A stretch of 64,000 nucleotides of DNA, from contig CAXTVS010000009.1 in assembly GCA_964247735.1 (NCBI GenBank), positions 15,594 through 79,593 on the forward strand, read 5' to 3'. How positions within the stretch are numbered: the stretch's first letter is position 1; each line of letters begins with the position of its first letter. Source of the stretch: Lichenicola sp964247735 (lineage in GTDB: Bacteria > Pseudomonadota > Alphaproteobacteria > Acetobacterales > Acetobacteraceae). A model generated the notes under the pieces. It was not told the DNA's origin, made no database searches, and saw only the letters and a program-made list of their open reading frames with translations. Shown in pieces: positions 7,907 through 16,662 of the stretch. Position numbers and translations under genes: made by a program.

Positions 7907-9856
7907 ATGATCGTGGCGCTCGCGATCCTGGTCGGTGCCCTGCTGCTTCCCGGGACAACGAGCGCCCAGGTCCTGACGCCCGATCCGCGACCTGTCCGCA
8001 CGTCCGGCTCCGCGGTCGCCGGACACCTGGACATCAGGGAGTTCGGGGCCAGGGGCGACGGGTCGACCGACGACACGCGCGCCTTCGCCAACGCGGCCCT
8101 GGTCGCCACCGGCCACGCCGAGCGCGTGGTGGGCATGGATGCGGCACGGGTCTCGTTCCTGGCCGGCCGCGTGGCGGGCAGCGGCGCAGTCGAGCTGGAC
8201 GTTCCGTCCGGCCGCTACGTCCTGAGCCACACGATCGAGTTCGACTTCGGTCCGGACACGAGCCTTTCGATACGCGGCGACGGCTCGGCCAACACGCAGC
8301 TGCAGTTCGACGGCGGCATCGACGGCTTCCGGATCCGGATGAACCGCAACCCCGGCGGCAACAGGACCGACATCCACCGCCAGGGCCTGTGGCCCGGACA
8401 GTCGGTGCGGATCTCGGGCATCCAGTTCGAGGCGGACACCCGGATCGTTCCCGCCGCCGCGGGACGAGGTAGCAACTCGGTGCCCGGGGGCACCCAGAAA
8501 GGCTACGCGGGCACGGCCATCTCCGTCATCGGCATGCCGGGCCAAGGCGCGTCGTTCATGGCGCCGGAGCTGTTCGACGACATCGTCTTCACCAACGCGA
8601 AGGGATGGTACGACGGCGCCAACAACTGGGCCGGCGGCTTCTTCCTCCAGGACATGAGCAACGTCCGGCTGGAGCGGATCGTCTGGACCGACACCGCACT
8701 CGACGACAACGCCACGTCAATCCCGATCTGGTATCAAAGCACGGCCGTCGCCTTCCAGACCGGGGGGCAGGGCAACCTCGACGTGACCGACGCCCTGATC
8801 GAGGGCGGCAACACCGCGGTCAGGATCGACGGGCAGGCGATCCAGGGCGTGGTGCTGGACAAGCTGTTCACCGTGGGAGTCAGGGTCGGCGTGAGCTGGC
8901 TGGTGCCGCCGCACACCCTGACCGGCAGCCTGGTGATCGCGGACAGCTCCATGGGGGCCAGCGCCAGCATGGTGCTGCTGGACAACGTGTCGACCGTGTT
9001 CAGCCACCACAACTTCTTCTACAACGTGGCGCCGCCGGTGCACACGAACCCGGTGTTCTTCTCCGCCTCGGGCGGCACCACCATCGAGAGCGACCACGAC
9101 ACGTTCTACGGCCCGACCGGGGGCTACGAGGGTGCGGGCTTCCGCGCCACCGCGATCTTCTACTCGGGATATGGCTCGCCCGATCCGGACCCGTCGCAGT
9201 TCTCCGACGACATCATCGCGCATTTCGACAACGGCATCGTGGCGTCCGGCGGCCCGGTGGCGTTCGACAACATCGAGGTGGCGTCCGACACCGGCAGGAA
9301 CCCGGCGAGCGGCGCGGTTACCGGCGTCTGCTACCGCGACAGCGGAACGACTTCGGACGTCACGCAGCACCCGATCTTCACAAACATGCATTGCGGACGG
9401 GACGCGATCGAGGAGGATGGCCGTTACCTCGGCACCGCGATGCAGTGGAACCTGCTGCCGCGGTTCGCGGGCGGCCTCGATGTCGGGGCACCGGGAGCCG
9501 TATCCCCGAATGGCAACCTGGGTGCTGCGGGGGTGATCGAGCTGCATTCCCTCCCGTCGGCCGGTCGCAGCCTTGCCGGGGAGAACGCGTTCGACGTGCG
9601 GCTGCGGCCGGGTGCCGGGGTGCAGGGCAGGAATGGGCAGGGCGTGCTGGACGTCGATGACGGGTTCACCCGGTTCAACAGCCCGCTCCTGGCGCCGGAT
9701 GTCCGCTACGACGGTTTCGTGGTGCCTGCGACCAGCACCTCGCCCTGCAAGGCGGGCGACAGCGGGGACGGCCGGCTGGGGGGAACCTTCTATCATTTCT
9801 ACTGCACCGCGACCGACCGATGGAGCCGGGTGGCCCTCGTCGTGGGTGGCTGGTAA
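7907..9856 (+). CDS. Secreted right-handed beta-helix protein, pectate-lyase-3 superfamily
   Basis: A protein of about 649 residues with a signal peptide (MIVALAILVGALLLPGTTSA). The domain opening is LDIREFGARGDGSTDDTRAFANA, the signature start of the pectate_lyase_3 family of parallel beta-helices, followed by VDVPSGRY-like (LDVPSGRYVLSHTIEF) and many short hydrophobic strands rich in Asn/Asp turns. Such proteins bind or cleave polysaccharides outside the cell. An upstream TTG at 7871 would extend the N-terminus, but the ATG at 7907 gives the clean signal sequence. It precedes the glycan operon at 10237, so a role in modifying the same surface polymer is possible. The specific substrate cannot be read from sequence. 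Confidence 0.8.
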   Translation: MIVALAILVGALLLPGTTSAQVLTPDPRPVRTSGSAVAGHLDIREFGARGDGSTDDTRAFANAALVATGHAERVVGMDAARVSFLAGRVAGSGAVELDVPSGRYVLSHTIEFDFGPDTSLSIRGDGSANTQLQFDGGIDGFRIRMNRNPGGNRTDIHRQGLWPGQSVRISGIQFEADTRIVPAAAGRGSNSVPGGTQKGYAGTAISVIGMPGQGASFMAPELFDDIVFTNAKGWYDGANNWAGGFFLQDMSNVRLERIVWTDTALDDNATSIPIWYQSTAVAFQTGGQGNLDVTDALIEGGNTAVRIDGQAIQGVVLDKLFTVGVRVGVSWLVPPHTLTGSLVIADSSMGASASMVLLDNVSTVFSHHNFFYNVAPPVHTNPVFFSASGGTTIESDHDTFYGPTGGYEGAGFRATAIFYSGYGSPDPDPSQFSDDIIAHFDNGIVASGGPVAFDNIEVASDTGRNPASGAVTGVCYRDSGTTSDVTQHPIFTNMHCGRDAIEEDGRYLGTAMQWNLLPRFAGGLDVGAPGAVSPNGNLGAAGVIELHSLPSAGRSLAGENAFDVRLRPGAGVQGRNGQGVLDVDDGFTRFNSPLLAPDVRYDGFVVPATSTSPCKAGDSGDGRLGGTFYHFYCTATDRWSRVALVVGGW

Positions 9857-10236
9857 CCCGTGCCGAGGTCGGCTATCTGGACAGCGTCCTGGCCCGCAGC
9901 CCGTCCAGGCGGGCGTCTCTCCGTGTGGCTGGATGGCGTGGCAGGTCCTGATCATGCTGCCGAAGCGGCTGACGCGCCGGCCGCCGCATGTCGAGGCGAT
10001 CATCGCTCGATGCGAGCGTATGACGTAGCCCGACCTTCGCATAGAAGATCGTCGGGTCTGGTCCGGATCCTTGCGCGACCTTGTCGAGATTCAGAACGCA
10101 GGGTGTTTCGCGACGGTCGTTCGGATCACCGCCGGTCTCCGGCTCGCGTGATGGCAGGGGCAGTGGCCTTTTGCCGTTGACGTTCGCGCGCACCGATGTA
10201 TAGGCTTCCGCTTGAGAATAGAGGTTTGCAGCGTCG
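9857..10236. other. Intergenic region upstream of the glycan operon
   Basis: About 380 bases with no convincing gene on either strand. Short frames exist but lack start signals and family motifs. It probably contains the promoter and leader of the glycosyltransferase operon; no clear promoter boxes or terminator hairpin could be assigned by eye. Confidence 0.5.
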
Positions 10237-11754
10237 ATGGGAAACGGCAGCCCCGGCACGTCGGCACGAGGCCACGTCTTCCCGGACCAGCCGATCGCGT
10301 TCCTGCTTTATTCGGGCTTCGGCCTTGATCCTGTCGACGGCGCGTCGCGCCAGCCCGGATGCGGCTACCACGTCGTCCTGAACGGCTTTCGCTCCGTCCT
10401 CGTCGAGCTCGGCTCGACGATCATGCTGAACAGACTTGCGGACCTGGACGCGACGCTTGACGAGCAGGAACGAAGGGGCGCGAGATGCGTGCTTCTCTGC
10501 TTCATGCCGCCGCACCAGGCGCCGGTCGGCCTGCGCTGTCCGACGGTCTGCATCTTCTCCTGGGAATTTGCCGACGATCCGGATGGAATGGTCGGGCAGG
10601 ACCGGCGTGCCGACTGGCGTACCGTGCTTGCGTGCCATGGCCGTGCCATCAGCCTGTCCACGCACTCCGCGCACCTAGTCCACGAGGCCATGGGCACCGA
10701 TTTTCCGGTGACCGTGGTCGCCGTTCCCTTACCGGAACGGCTGAGCCGTCTCGCACAGCGCGGCGGCGCGGCGTGGTCCGGCACGATCGCAATCCGCGGC
10801 AGTGTCTATGACAGCCGCGCATACGGCCCCTGCTTTGAACGACCGGCTCCTGCCGCTCCGGTCGAGCCGACGTCACGTCGAAACGCGCCGGCGCCTGCGT
10901 CGTCCCTGCGTGTCAGCATCGGCGTGTCCCGCTATTACGCCCTGATGTGGTATCGGGATGCCGTGCGGACGCTGCTGCCACGTTCCGTCACCGGCATGAT
11001 CTCGCGGATTGGCCGCTTCCATAACCGGGTCAGACTGGTGCTGAGGCGGTCGGCGTCGCGGCGCCTCCTGGCCAGGCCGGTCGAGCCCGTTCAGCGCGTG
11101 ATGGTCGACGGCGTCGTCTACGCGGCCGTGTTCGACCCGACGGACAACCGGACGAACTGGCACGACATGCTGACTGCCTTCTGCTGGGCGTTCCGGGACA
11201 TTTCGGACGTGACGCTCGTGATGAGGATGGTTCATCAGGACCGCTTCGCGTTCACCGAAACCCTGGCCGGGCTGATCAGGAAGCTCCAGCCGTTCCGCTG
11301 CCGTGTCGTTACCCTCCAGGGCGTGCTTGACGACGACGAGTACGACGCGCTGATCTCGGCCAGCGACTACTACGTGAACACTTCCTCCTGTGAGGCCGTC
11401 TGTCTGCCGCTGATGGAGTTCATGGGCGCCGGCCGGCCTGCAATCGCACCGGATCACACGGCCCTAGCGGACTACATCGACGCCTCTAATGCCTTCGTGC
11501 TGCGCTCCGGCCTCGACTACAACTTCTGGCCACAGGACCTGCGCCATCTGTTCCGCGGCATGCGGCGTCGGCTGGACTGGGATTCGCTTCTGGACGCGTA
11601 TCGCACCAGCTACCAGGTCCGGATCGACGATCCCGCACGCTATACCGCAATGGGCCAGGCGGCGCGGCAGGCGACGCGACGGACCTGCTCGCGGCCGGTC
11701 GTGAAGGCGAAGCTCGAGCAGGCAATCGGGCAGGCACTCGGACAGCTGGCATGA
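10237..11754 (+). CDS. Glycosyltransferase, GT4-like (first of a paralogous pair)
   Basis: A 505-residue cytoplasmic protein. The C-terminal Rossmann half contains FRCRVVTLQGVLDDDEYDALI and the nucleotide-sugar EX7E motif in SSCEAVCLPLMEFMGAGRPA. The N-terminal half contains the shared block CVLLCFMPPHQAPVGLRCPT and IFSWEF. It is about 75 residues longer than its downstream neighbour because of an insert around residues 195-275 (VSRYYALMWYRDAVRTLLP). It should transfer a sugar from a nucleotide donor to a surface glycan intermediate. The next gene starts inside its stop (ATGA at 11751-11754). Donor and acceptor are unknown. Confidence 0.83.
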   Translation: MGNGSPGTSARGHVFPDQPIAFLLYSGFGLDPVDGASRQPGCGYHVVLNGFRSVLVELGSTIMLNRLADLDATLDEQERRGARCVLLCFMPPHQAPVGLRCPTVCIFSWEFADDPDGMVGQDRRADWRTVLACHGRAISLSTHSAHLVHEAMGTDFPVTVVAVPLPERLSRLAQRGGAAWSGTIAIRGSVYDSRAYGPCFERPAPAAPVEPTSRRNAPAPASSLRVSIGVSRYYALMWYRDAVRTLLPRSVTGMISRIGRFHNRVRLVLRRSASRRLLARPVEPVQRVMVDGVVYAAVFDPTDNRTNWHDMLTAFCWAFRDISDVTLVMRMVHQDRFAFTETLAGLIRKLQPFRCRVVTLQGVLDDDEYDALISASDYYVNTSSCEAVCLPLMEFMGAGRPAIAPDHTALADYIDASNAFVLRSGLDYNFWPQDLRHLFRGMRRRLDWDSLLDAYRTSYQVRIDDPARYTAMGQAARQATRRTCSRPVVKAKLEQAIGQALGQLA

Positions 11755-13046
11755 TCTTCATCATCTACAGCGAGACGGACCTCGGCTCGCTGAGCGGCCG
11801 GCTGGGAGCCCCGGAGTACAGCTACTGGTTCGTGCTGCGCGAGTTCCGCACGGTGCTGGAGCGCATGGGCCTCGTCGTCTTCATTCGAGACCCGGCGCGC
11901 GAGGTGGACCGGCTTTATCGGCAATTTCGCGAACGCGGCGAACCCTGCGTGTTCCTGTGCTTCGAACCGCCGCACAAGGTGCCGCTCGGTCTGGCCTGCC
12001 CGACCATTCCGGTCTTCGCCTGGGAGTTCGAGACCCTGCCCGACGAGGACTGGACTGGAGATCCGCGGTCGGACTGGCGTTACGTACTGAATGCCCTCGG
12101 CCGCGCCATCACCCACAGCGAACATTGCGTGCGCGTCACCCGCGCCGCCATGGGGCAGGACTTTCCTATTGCCTGCATCCCCGCTCCGGTCTGGGACGGC
12201 TTCGCCAGGCAGCCAGGACGGTCGAGCGCCGGCAACGGGCCACCGAGAGGCAGGCGGCGCTTGTGCGTACAGGGCCAGGTCGTCGACAGCCGGGAGATTG
12301 ATCTTCCGTTCGTTACCTCGCCGTTGCGACCGTGTCCGGCCCATGCGGATCGGCTGCCGCCCGGGACCGGACCGGTCGACGTGGTGCTGGACGGAGTCGT
12401 GTACTCGAGCGTGTTCAACCCCAACGACATGCGCAAGAACTGGTACGACATGATCGCCGGGTTCATCTGGGCTTTGCGCGAGCGGCCGGATGCGACGCTG
12501 GTGTTGAAGCTGACGCACAGCGACAACACGCACAGCCTCGGCGCCATGCTCGACGAGCTGTCGCAGCACGCCCCGTTCCGTTGTCGGGTGGTCCTGATCG
12601 CCGGCTTTCTCGACGACGCCTCCTATGACGCACTGGTGGCCGGCACGACCTTTGTCGTCAACGCATCGCACGGCGAAGGCCAGTGCCTGCCGCTGATGGA
12701 GTTCATGTCTGCCGGCAAGCCGGCGATCGCGCCGCTCAACACCGCGATGGCGGATTACGTTGACGAGCGGTGCGCCTTTCCCTTGCGCTCCTCGCGCGAG
12801 CCGTGTTCCTGGCCGCACGACGACCGCGCCCTGTACCGGACGCTGCGCTGGCGTCTCGACTTCGGCACGCTGGTTGCAGCCTATGCGGACAGCTACCGGG
12901 TCGCGGTGGCCGAACCGGCCCGCTACCTGGGCATGTCCGCGGCGGCGCGGGAGTCGCTGCGACGGCATTGTTCGCGTACGGTGGTTGAGCAGCGCTTGCG
13001 GACCGTGCTCGGAATGGAGCTCAGCCTCGTGGACGCGGCAGATTGA
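11751..13046 (+). CDS. Glycosyltransferase, GT4-like (second of a paralogous pair)
   Basis: A 431-residue protein clearly homologous to the gene just upstream. Shared blocks include CVFLCFEPPHKVPLGLACPT, FAWEFETLPDEDW, DVVLDGVVYSSVFNP, NWYDMIAGFIWALRE and the EX7E motif in SHGEGQCLPLMEFMSAGKPA. The pair probably arose by tandem duplication followed by divergence, and would add successive sugars. The gene overlaps both neighbours by four bases, so the operon is translationally coupled. It lacks a signal peptide or membrane segment and should act at the inner face of the membrane. Confidence 0.83.
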   Translation: MIFIIYSETDLGSLSGRLGAPEYSYWFVLREFRTVLERMGLVVFIRDPAREVDRLYRQFRERGEPCVFLCFEPPHKVPLGLACPTIPVFAWEFETLPDEDWTGDPRSDWRYVLNALGRAITHSEHCVRVTRAAMGQDFPIACIPAPVWDGFARQPGRSSAGNGPPRGRRRLCVQGQVVDSREIDLPFVTSPLRPCPAHADRLPPGTGPVDVVLDGVVYSSVFNPNDMRKNWYDMIAGFIWALRERPDATLVLKLTHSDNTHSLGAMLDELSQHAPFRCRVVLIAGFLDDASYDALVAGTTFVVNASHGEGQCLPLMEFMSAGKPAIAPLNTAMADYVDERCAFPLRSSREPCSWPHDDRALYRTLRWRLDFGTLVAAYADSYRVAVAEPARYLGMSAAARESLRRHCSRTVVEQRLRTVLGMELSLVDAAD

Positions 13047-14230
13047 ACCATCTGGCGGAGCTGGGCAGGCCGGCTGCGTTGACGCCGGCGGTCGCGGCGC
13101 TGGATCCACGCCGCCGCATAGACGACGTCGAGCTTCTGCGCGGCATCGCAGTCGTCATGGTGGTGATCGAGCACCTGTCGCCGAACCTGGTAGGCTGGCA
13201 CAGCGCCTTCCTCGACGCGCTCGGGCGCTGCTGGCGCGGCTGGCCCGGGGTCGACCTGTTCCTGGCGATCTCCGGCTTCGTGATCGGCCGCGGGCTGCTG
13301 CCGATGGTGGCGATGGAGGACCGGATGGGCTTCCTGGGCCACACCCTCGCCTTCTGGACCCGGCGCGCCTGGCGGCTGCTGCCCCTGGCCTGGCTGTGGC
13401 TGTTCCTGCCGCTCCTGGCCAGCATCGCCTTCAACAGCAGCGGTGCGTTCAGCACCTGGATCGTCAACTACCGCAACCTCGTCGCGGCGGTTCTCGACGT
13501 CGCCAACGTCCGACTTGCCGAGACCTTCGGCAGCTCGCCCTCCGGTACCACCTTCCCCTACTGGAGCCTGTCGCTGGAGGAACAGTTCTACCTCGTGCTG
13601 CCGCTGCTGGTCTTCGTGTTCCGTCGCCACCTGCCCTGGGTGCTCGGGCTTCTCGTGGTGCTGCAGTTCGAGGCGCCGCACCTGCCGCTGGCGATGATGA
13701 CGCGCACCGGTGCGCTGGCGCTCGGCGTGCTGCTGGCCTTCTGGAGCCGGACCGGATCTTGGCGCCTTTGTGAGCCGATGCCCCTCCGCCGCAGTGGCGT
13801 CGCGCGCGTTGCGGCACTGCTGCTGCCGCTGCTGCTTCTGGGGGCGCTCGGAACCGAGCAGGTGGTCGACCCGAGCCTCGGCCTGGGGCTGGTCGCGCTG
13901 GTCGCAGGCGTCCTGGTGTGGCTCGCGAGCTACGACCGGGACTACCTCCTGCACGCGATCCTGCCGCGACGCGCGATGCTGTGGCTCGGAAGCCGGTCCT
14001 ACGCCATCTACCTGGTCCATGTTCCGGCGTTCGCGGCGACGCGGGAGATCTGGTTCCGGGCCTCGCCGGCTGGTACCGTGTTCGATAACCATTTCGTCTG
14101 GCGCTTCGGCGTCACGGCGCTGCTGCTGGTAGTGGGCTGCAGCGAGCTCAGCCATCGCCTGGTCGAGGCCCCGCTGCGGCGGCGCGGCGCCCTGATCGCC
14201 GGCGGGATGCTGCGTCGGGCGCAGCCCTGA
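13043..14230 (+). CDS. Membrane acyltransferase, acyltransferase-3 (OafA/YrhL) family
   Basis: A 395-residue protein with about ten hydrophobic segments. It carries the family opening DDVELLRGIAVVMVVIEHLS (with the catalytic His), the block VDLFLAISGFVIGRGL, and the diagnostic YWSLSLEEQFYLVLPLL. These enzymes O-acetylate or otherwise acylate exported glycans. The only in-frame start that retains the conserved N-terminus is a TTG whose last two bases overlap the upstream stop (TTGA), in keeping with the other junctions in this operon. The final segment (RLVEAPLRRRG) is the usual cytoplasmic tail. Confidence 0.87.
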   Translation: MNHLAELGRPAALTPAVAALDPRRRIDDVELLRGIAVVMVVIEHLSPNLVGWHSAFLDALGRCWRGWPGVDLFLAISGFVIGRGLLPMVAMEDRMGFLGHTLAFWTRRAWRLLPLAWLWLFLPLLASIAFNSSGAFSTWIVNYRNLVAAVLDVANVRLAETFGSSPSGTTFPYWSLSLEEQFYLVLPLLVFVFRRHLPWVLGLLVVLQFEAPHLPLAMMTRTGALALGVLLAFWSRTGSWRLCEPMPLRRSGVARVAALLLPLLLLGALGTEQVVDPSLGLGLVALVAGVLVWLASYDRDYLLHAILPRRAMLWLGSRSYAIYLVHVPAFAATREIWFRASPAGTVFDNHFVWRFGVTALLLVVGCSELSHRLVEAPLRRRGALIAGGMLRRAQP

Positions 14231-15048
14231 TGCCGAGATGGAGACGTGGCGTCCCGGCACCGGCGGTGCCGGACCAACGGCCGCCGGAGATGCCGCTCCC
14301 GGGAACGGCAAGTCCTGGCCTGCGCGATGCGGTGCTGCACGGCTGGTTCCTCAACGATACCGGCGAGCTGTTCCGCGGTTTCAAGGTAGGGCCGCAGGAC
14401 GTGGTGCTGGATGCCGGCTGCGGCAACGGCGGGAATGCGGCCTTCTGCGCCAGGATGGGCGCGCACGTGATCCTGGCCGACATCGATCCCGACTGCATCA
14501 CCGAGTCCTGCAGACGCCTTGCGGACACCGGTGCGCAGCGTGTCGACGCGCTGGTCACGGGCTGCGACCCGGTGCCGCTGCCCGACGCCACGGCGTCGCG
14601 CATCGTCTGCACGGAAGTCCTCGAGCATGTCGCCGATCCGGCGCGTGTGATGGCCGAACTCGTCCGGGTGGGCCGGCCCGGCGCCCGCTACCTGCTGACC
14701 GTGCCTGATCCGGTAAGCGAGCAGCTGCAGCGGCGTCTGGCTCCCGACAGCTACTGGCGGCGGCCCAACCACGTCCGCGTGTTCGAGCGGGATGCGTTCG
14801 CGTCGCTCGTGGAACAGTCGGGGCTGAGGATCGAGGACCGCAGTTCCTACGGCTTCTACCACACGATGTGGTGGACGATGTTTTGGAGCTGCGACGTTCC
14901 GCTGGACGCTCCGGAGCATCCGGCGCTGCAACACTGGGCGCGAAGCTGGGAAAGCCTACTCGCCACACCGAAAGGCCTAGCCGTGAAGCAGGCGCTGGAC
15001 GACGCGCTGCCGAAGAGTCAGCTCATCCTCGCTGTCAAGGCACATTAG
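14230..15048 (+). CDS. Class I SAM-dependent methyltransferase in glycan operon
   Basis: A 272-residue protein with SAM-binding motif I (VVLDAGCGNGGNAAFCARMG), the acidic residue ending motif II (VILADIDPD) and motif IV/V (SRIVCTEVLEHVADPARVMAEL). This is the UbiE/methyltransf_11 type. The start overlaps the acyltransferase stop (TGATG at 14228-14232). As last gene of the four-gene operon it most likely methylates a sugar or the lipid carrier-linked glycan; the substrate is not determined. A tail with two Trp-rich helices (YHTMWWTMFWSCDVPLD) might contact a membrane. Confidence 0.8.
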   Translation: MPRWRRGVPAPAVPDQRPPEMPLPGTASPGLRDAVLHGWFLNDTGELFRGFKVGPQDVVLDAGCGNGGNAAFCARMGAHVILADIDPDCITESCRRLADTGAQRVDALVTGCDPVPLPDATASRIVCTEVLEHVADPARVMAELVRVGRPGARYLLTVPDPVSEQLQRRLAPDSYWRRPNHVRVFERDAFASLVEQSGLRIEDRSSYGFYHTMWWTMFWSCDVPLDAPEHPALQHWARSWESLLATPKGLAVKQALDDALPKSQLILAVKAH

Positions 15049-15188
15049 CCTGCCATCAGCAACACCATCCGGGCCGCCGACCGGCCGGCCACCGAGCACG
15101 ACGGTGCAGCCGGCGGGGTCGGGCGACAGGCACACCGGCATGGGCTCTCGTCGGTCCCCTTCCCATGAAGTTTGGCACCCTGTCCGGG

Positions 15189-16115
15189 TCAGGTCGCGTC
15201 GTGCCGCCACAGGAAGGTGAGCTCGTGCTTGTTGTGCGACAGGTGCAGCAGCCGGGCGCCGGGGATGGTGGCGAAGGCGTCGGCGGCATCGTGGTCGGTC
15301 GGGTCCTGGAACTTGATCGTGCAGACGATCCGGCGCGCGGCGCCGGCGGCGATCCAGCGGCGCACGAGGGCGAGCAGGCGGGCCGGGTAGGCGATGACGT
15401 CGCTGAACAGCCAGTCGACCGGCCGCTCGCGTGCCGGGTCGAGGCCGAATGCGCTTTCGCAGCGGAACCCCACCTCCGCCATCGCGGCGACGCGCGGATC
15501 GAGCGGTGCCCGGTCGACCGCGGTGACGGCAGCGCCCAGGCTGGCGATCGCCCAGGTCCAGCCGCCGGGCGAGGCGCCGAGGTCGAGGCAGGTCTCGCCC
15601 GGTCCCGGCCAAGCGCCGAGCCGGGCGCAGGCTTCCCACAGCTTGAGGTAGGCGCGGCTCGGCGGCCCGGTGCGGTCCTCGTGGAAGCGCGCGACGCCCT
15701 GCGGGAACGGGCTGGTCTTGGTCGTGCTGAGCAGCAGGCGGTCCGGCGCCAGCAGGGTCCAGGCGCCGAGGGGGGCGGTGGGGGCCACGGCCGGGAAGCG
15801 CAGCGGCGCGGCCTTCACCGAAGGCAGCCGGGCGGCGATCAGGGCGGAGCGGCGGTGGTGCAGCGCCGGAAGGTGGCTCCAGTTGCGCTGCCGGCCGCGG
15901 AGTGCCGCGACGGCGTCGCTGATGGAGGCGCAAGACTGCAGCTCCGGGGCGGTCCACCGGTCCAGCGCCCAGAACGCCGGCATCGGCGGGTCCGGCGACA
16001 GCGCCAGCCGTCCGAGCCAGCCGGACACGGTGACGCCGCGGCGGGCCAGCTCCTCGGCCAGCACTGCCTCGTTGCCATCCGAGGCGAGGTAGGCGGCGCC
16101 GCAGCCCTCCGTCAC
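15189..16115 (-). CDS. 23S rRNA 2'-O-ribose methyltransferase, RlmM-like (FtsJ fold)
   Basis: A 308-residue protein with the FtsJ/RrmJ methyltransferase core: the SAM site ETCLDLGASPGGWTWAI and a K-D-K-E tetrad spread over LKLWEACA, LFSDVIAYP, CTIKFQD and KHELTFLW. The N-terminal half (ASDGNEAVLAEELARRGVTV) resembles the THUMP-like region of RlmM, which methylates C2498 of 23S rRNA in E. coli. The GTG start at 16115 overlaps the stop of the DUF423 gene (GTGA). That pairing of DUF423 and RlmM-like genes is seen in other proteobacteria as far as I recall. Function is by family. Confidence 0.8.
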   Translation of the reverse strand: MTEGCGAAYLASDGNEAVLAEELARRGVTVSGWLGRLALSPDPPMPAFWALDRWTAPELQSCASISDAVAALRGRQRNWSHLPALHHRRSALIAARLPSVKAAPLRFPAVAPTAPLGAWTLLAPDRLLLSTTKTSPFPQGVARFHEDRTGPPSRAYLKLWEACARLGAWPGPGETCLDLGASPGGWTWAIASLGAAVTAVDRAPLDPRVAAMAEVGFRCESAFGLDPARERPVDWLFSDVIAYPARLLALVRRWIAAGAARRIVCTIKFQDPTDHDAADAFATIPGARLLHLSHNKHELTFLWRHDAT

Positions 16116-16552
16116 GCGCGACGGGTCAGGCAGGCGAGCGCCAGCAGCAGCCAGCCTCCCATCAGAACGCTGCCGCCGAACGGGGCGGCACGGCCGACGA
16201 GGCGGGCCCAGGGCGCGGCGCCGTCGAAGCTGAGCGCGTAGACGCCGGCGCAGAAGCAGGCGATGCCGAGCCCGAAGGCGAGGCCGGCCGCCCGGAGCAG
16301 CACGTGGCCGCGACGCTCGGCCAGCAGGCCGCAGGCGAGCAGCGCCGGAACGTGCCAGCCCTGCATCTCCACCGCGCTGCGCAGCAGCATGCGGCCGCCT
16401 GGCGCCAGCATCCGGTCCGGCAGGTGGGCGGCCACCGCACCCATCGCCACCGTGAGGAGCCCGAGCAGGGCGCCGGCCGCGAGCAGCAGCCTGGCGGCCG
16501 CATGGTCGGGCGGTCGCACGGCTCCGGCACGTGCGGGGGATGACAGTGGCAT
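16112..16552 (-). CDS. DUF423 small integral membrane protein (YgdD-like)
   Basis: A 146-residue protein with four hydrophobic segments (LLLAAGALLGLLTVAMGAVA, WHVPALLACGLLA, ACFCAGVYALSF and GGSVLMGGWLLLALACL). The family block AVAAHLPDRM....GRMLLRSAVEMQGWHVPALL matches the GAFGAH...E.AVQYQM.HALALL pattern of DUF423 proteins. Molecular function is unknown. The gene ends inside the start codon of the downstream RlmM-like gene, so the two are cotranscribed. The ATG at 16552 is the only start that gives a family-length protein. Confidence 0.85.
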   Translation of the reverse strand: MPLSSPARAGAVRPPDHAAARLLLAAGALLGLLTVAMGAVAAHLPDRMLAPGGRMLLRSAVEMQGWHVPALLACGLLAERRGHVLLRAAGLAFGLGIACFCAGVYALSFDGAAPWARLVGRAAPFGGSVLMGGWLLLALACLTRRA

Positions 16553-16662
16553 GGGTGCGGCTTCTAGAGCATGTCGCGCACCGGCGCATCCGCCGGCCGC
16601 GTTGCCGCGCCTGCGGCCGGATCGCGCCCTGGCTGCCGTTCCGCGGCTGCGTATAGTGCGGC

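Noticed and set aside
9873..10259. Minus-strand frame of 128 codons upstream of the glycan operon
   Set aside because: No start signal, no domain, and it overlaps the start of a well-supported glycosyltransferase.
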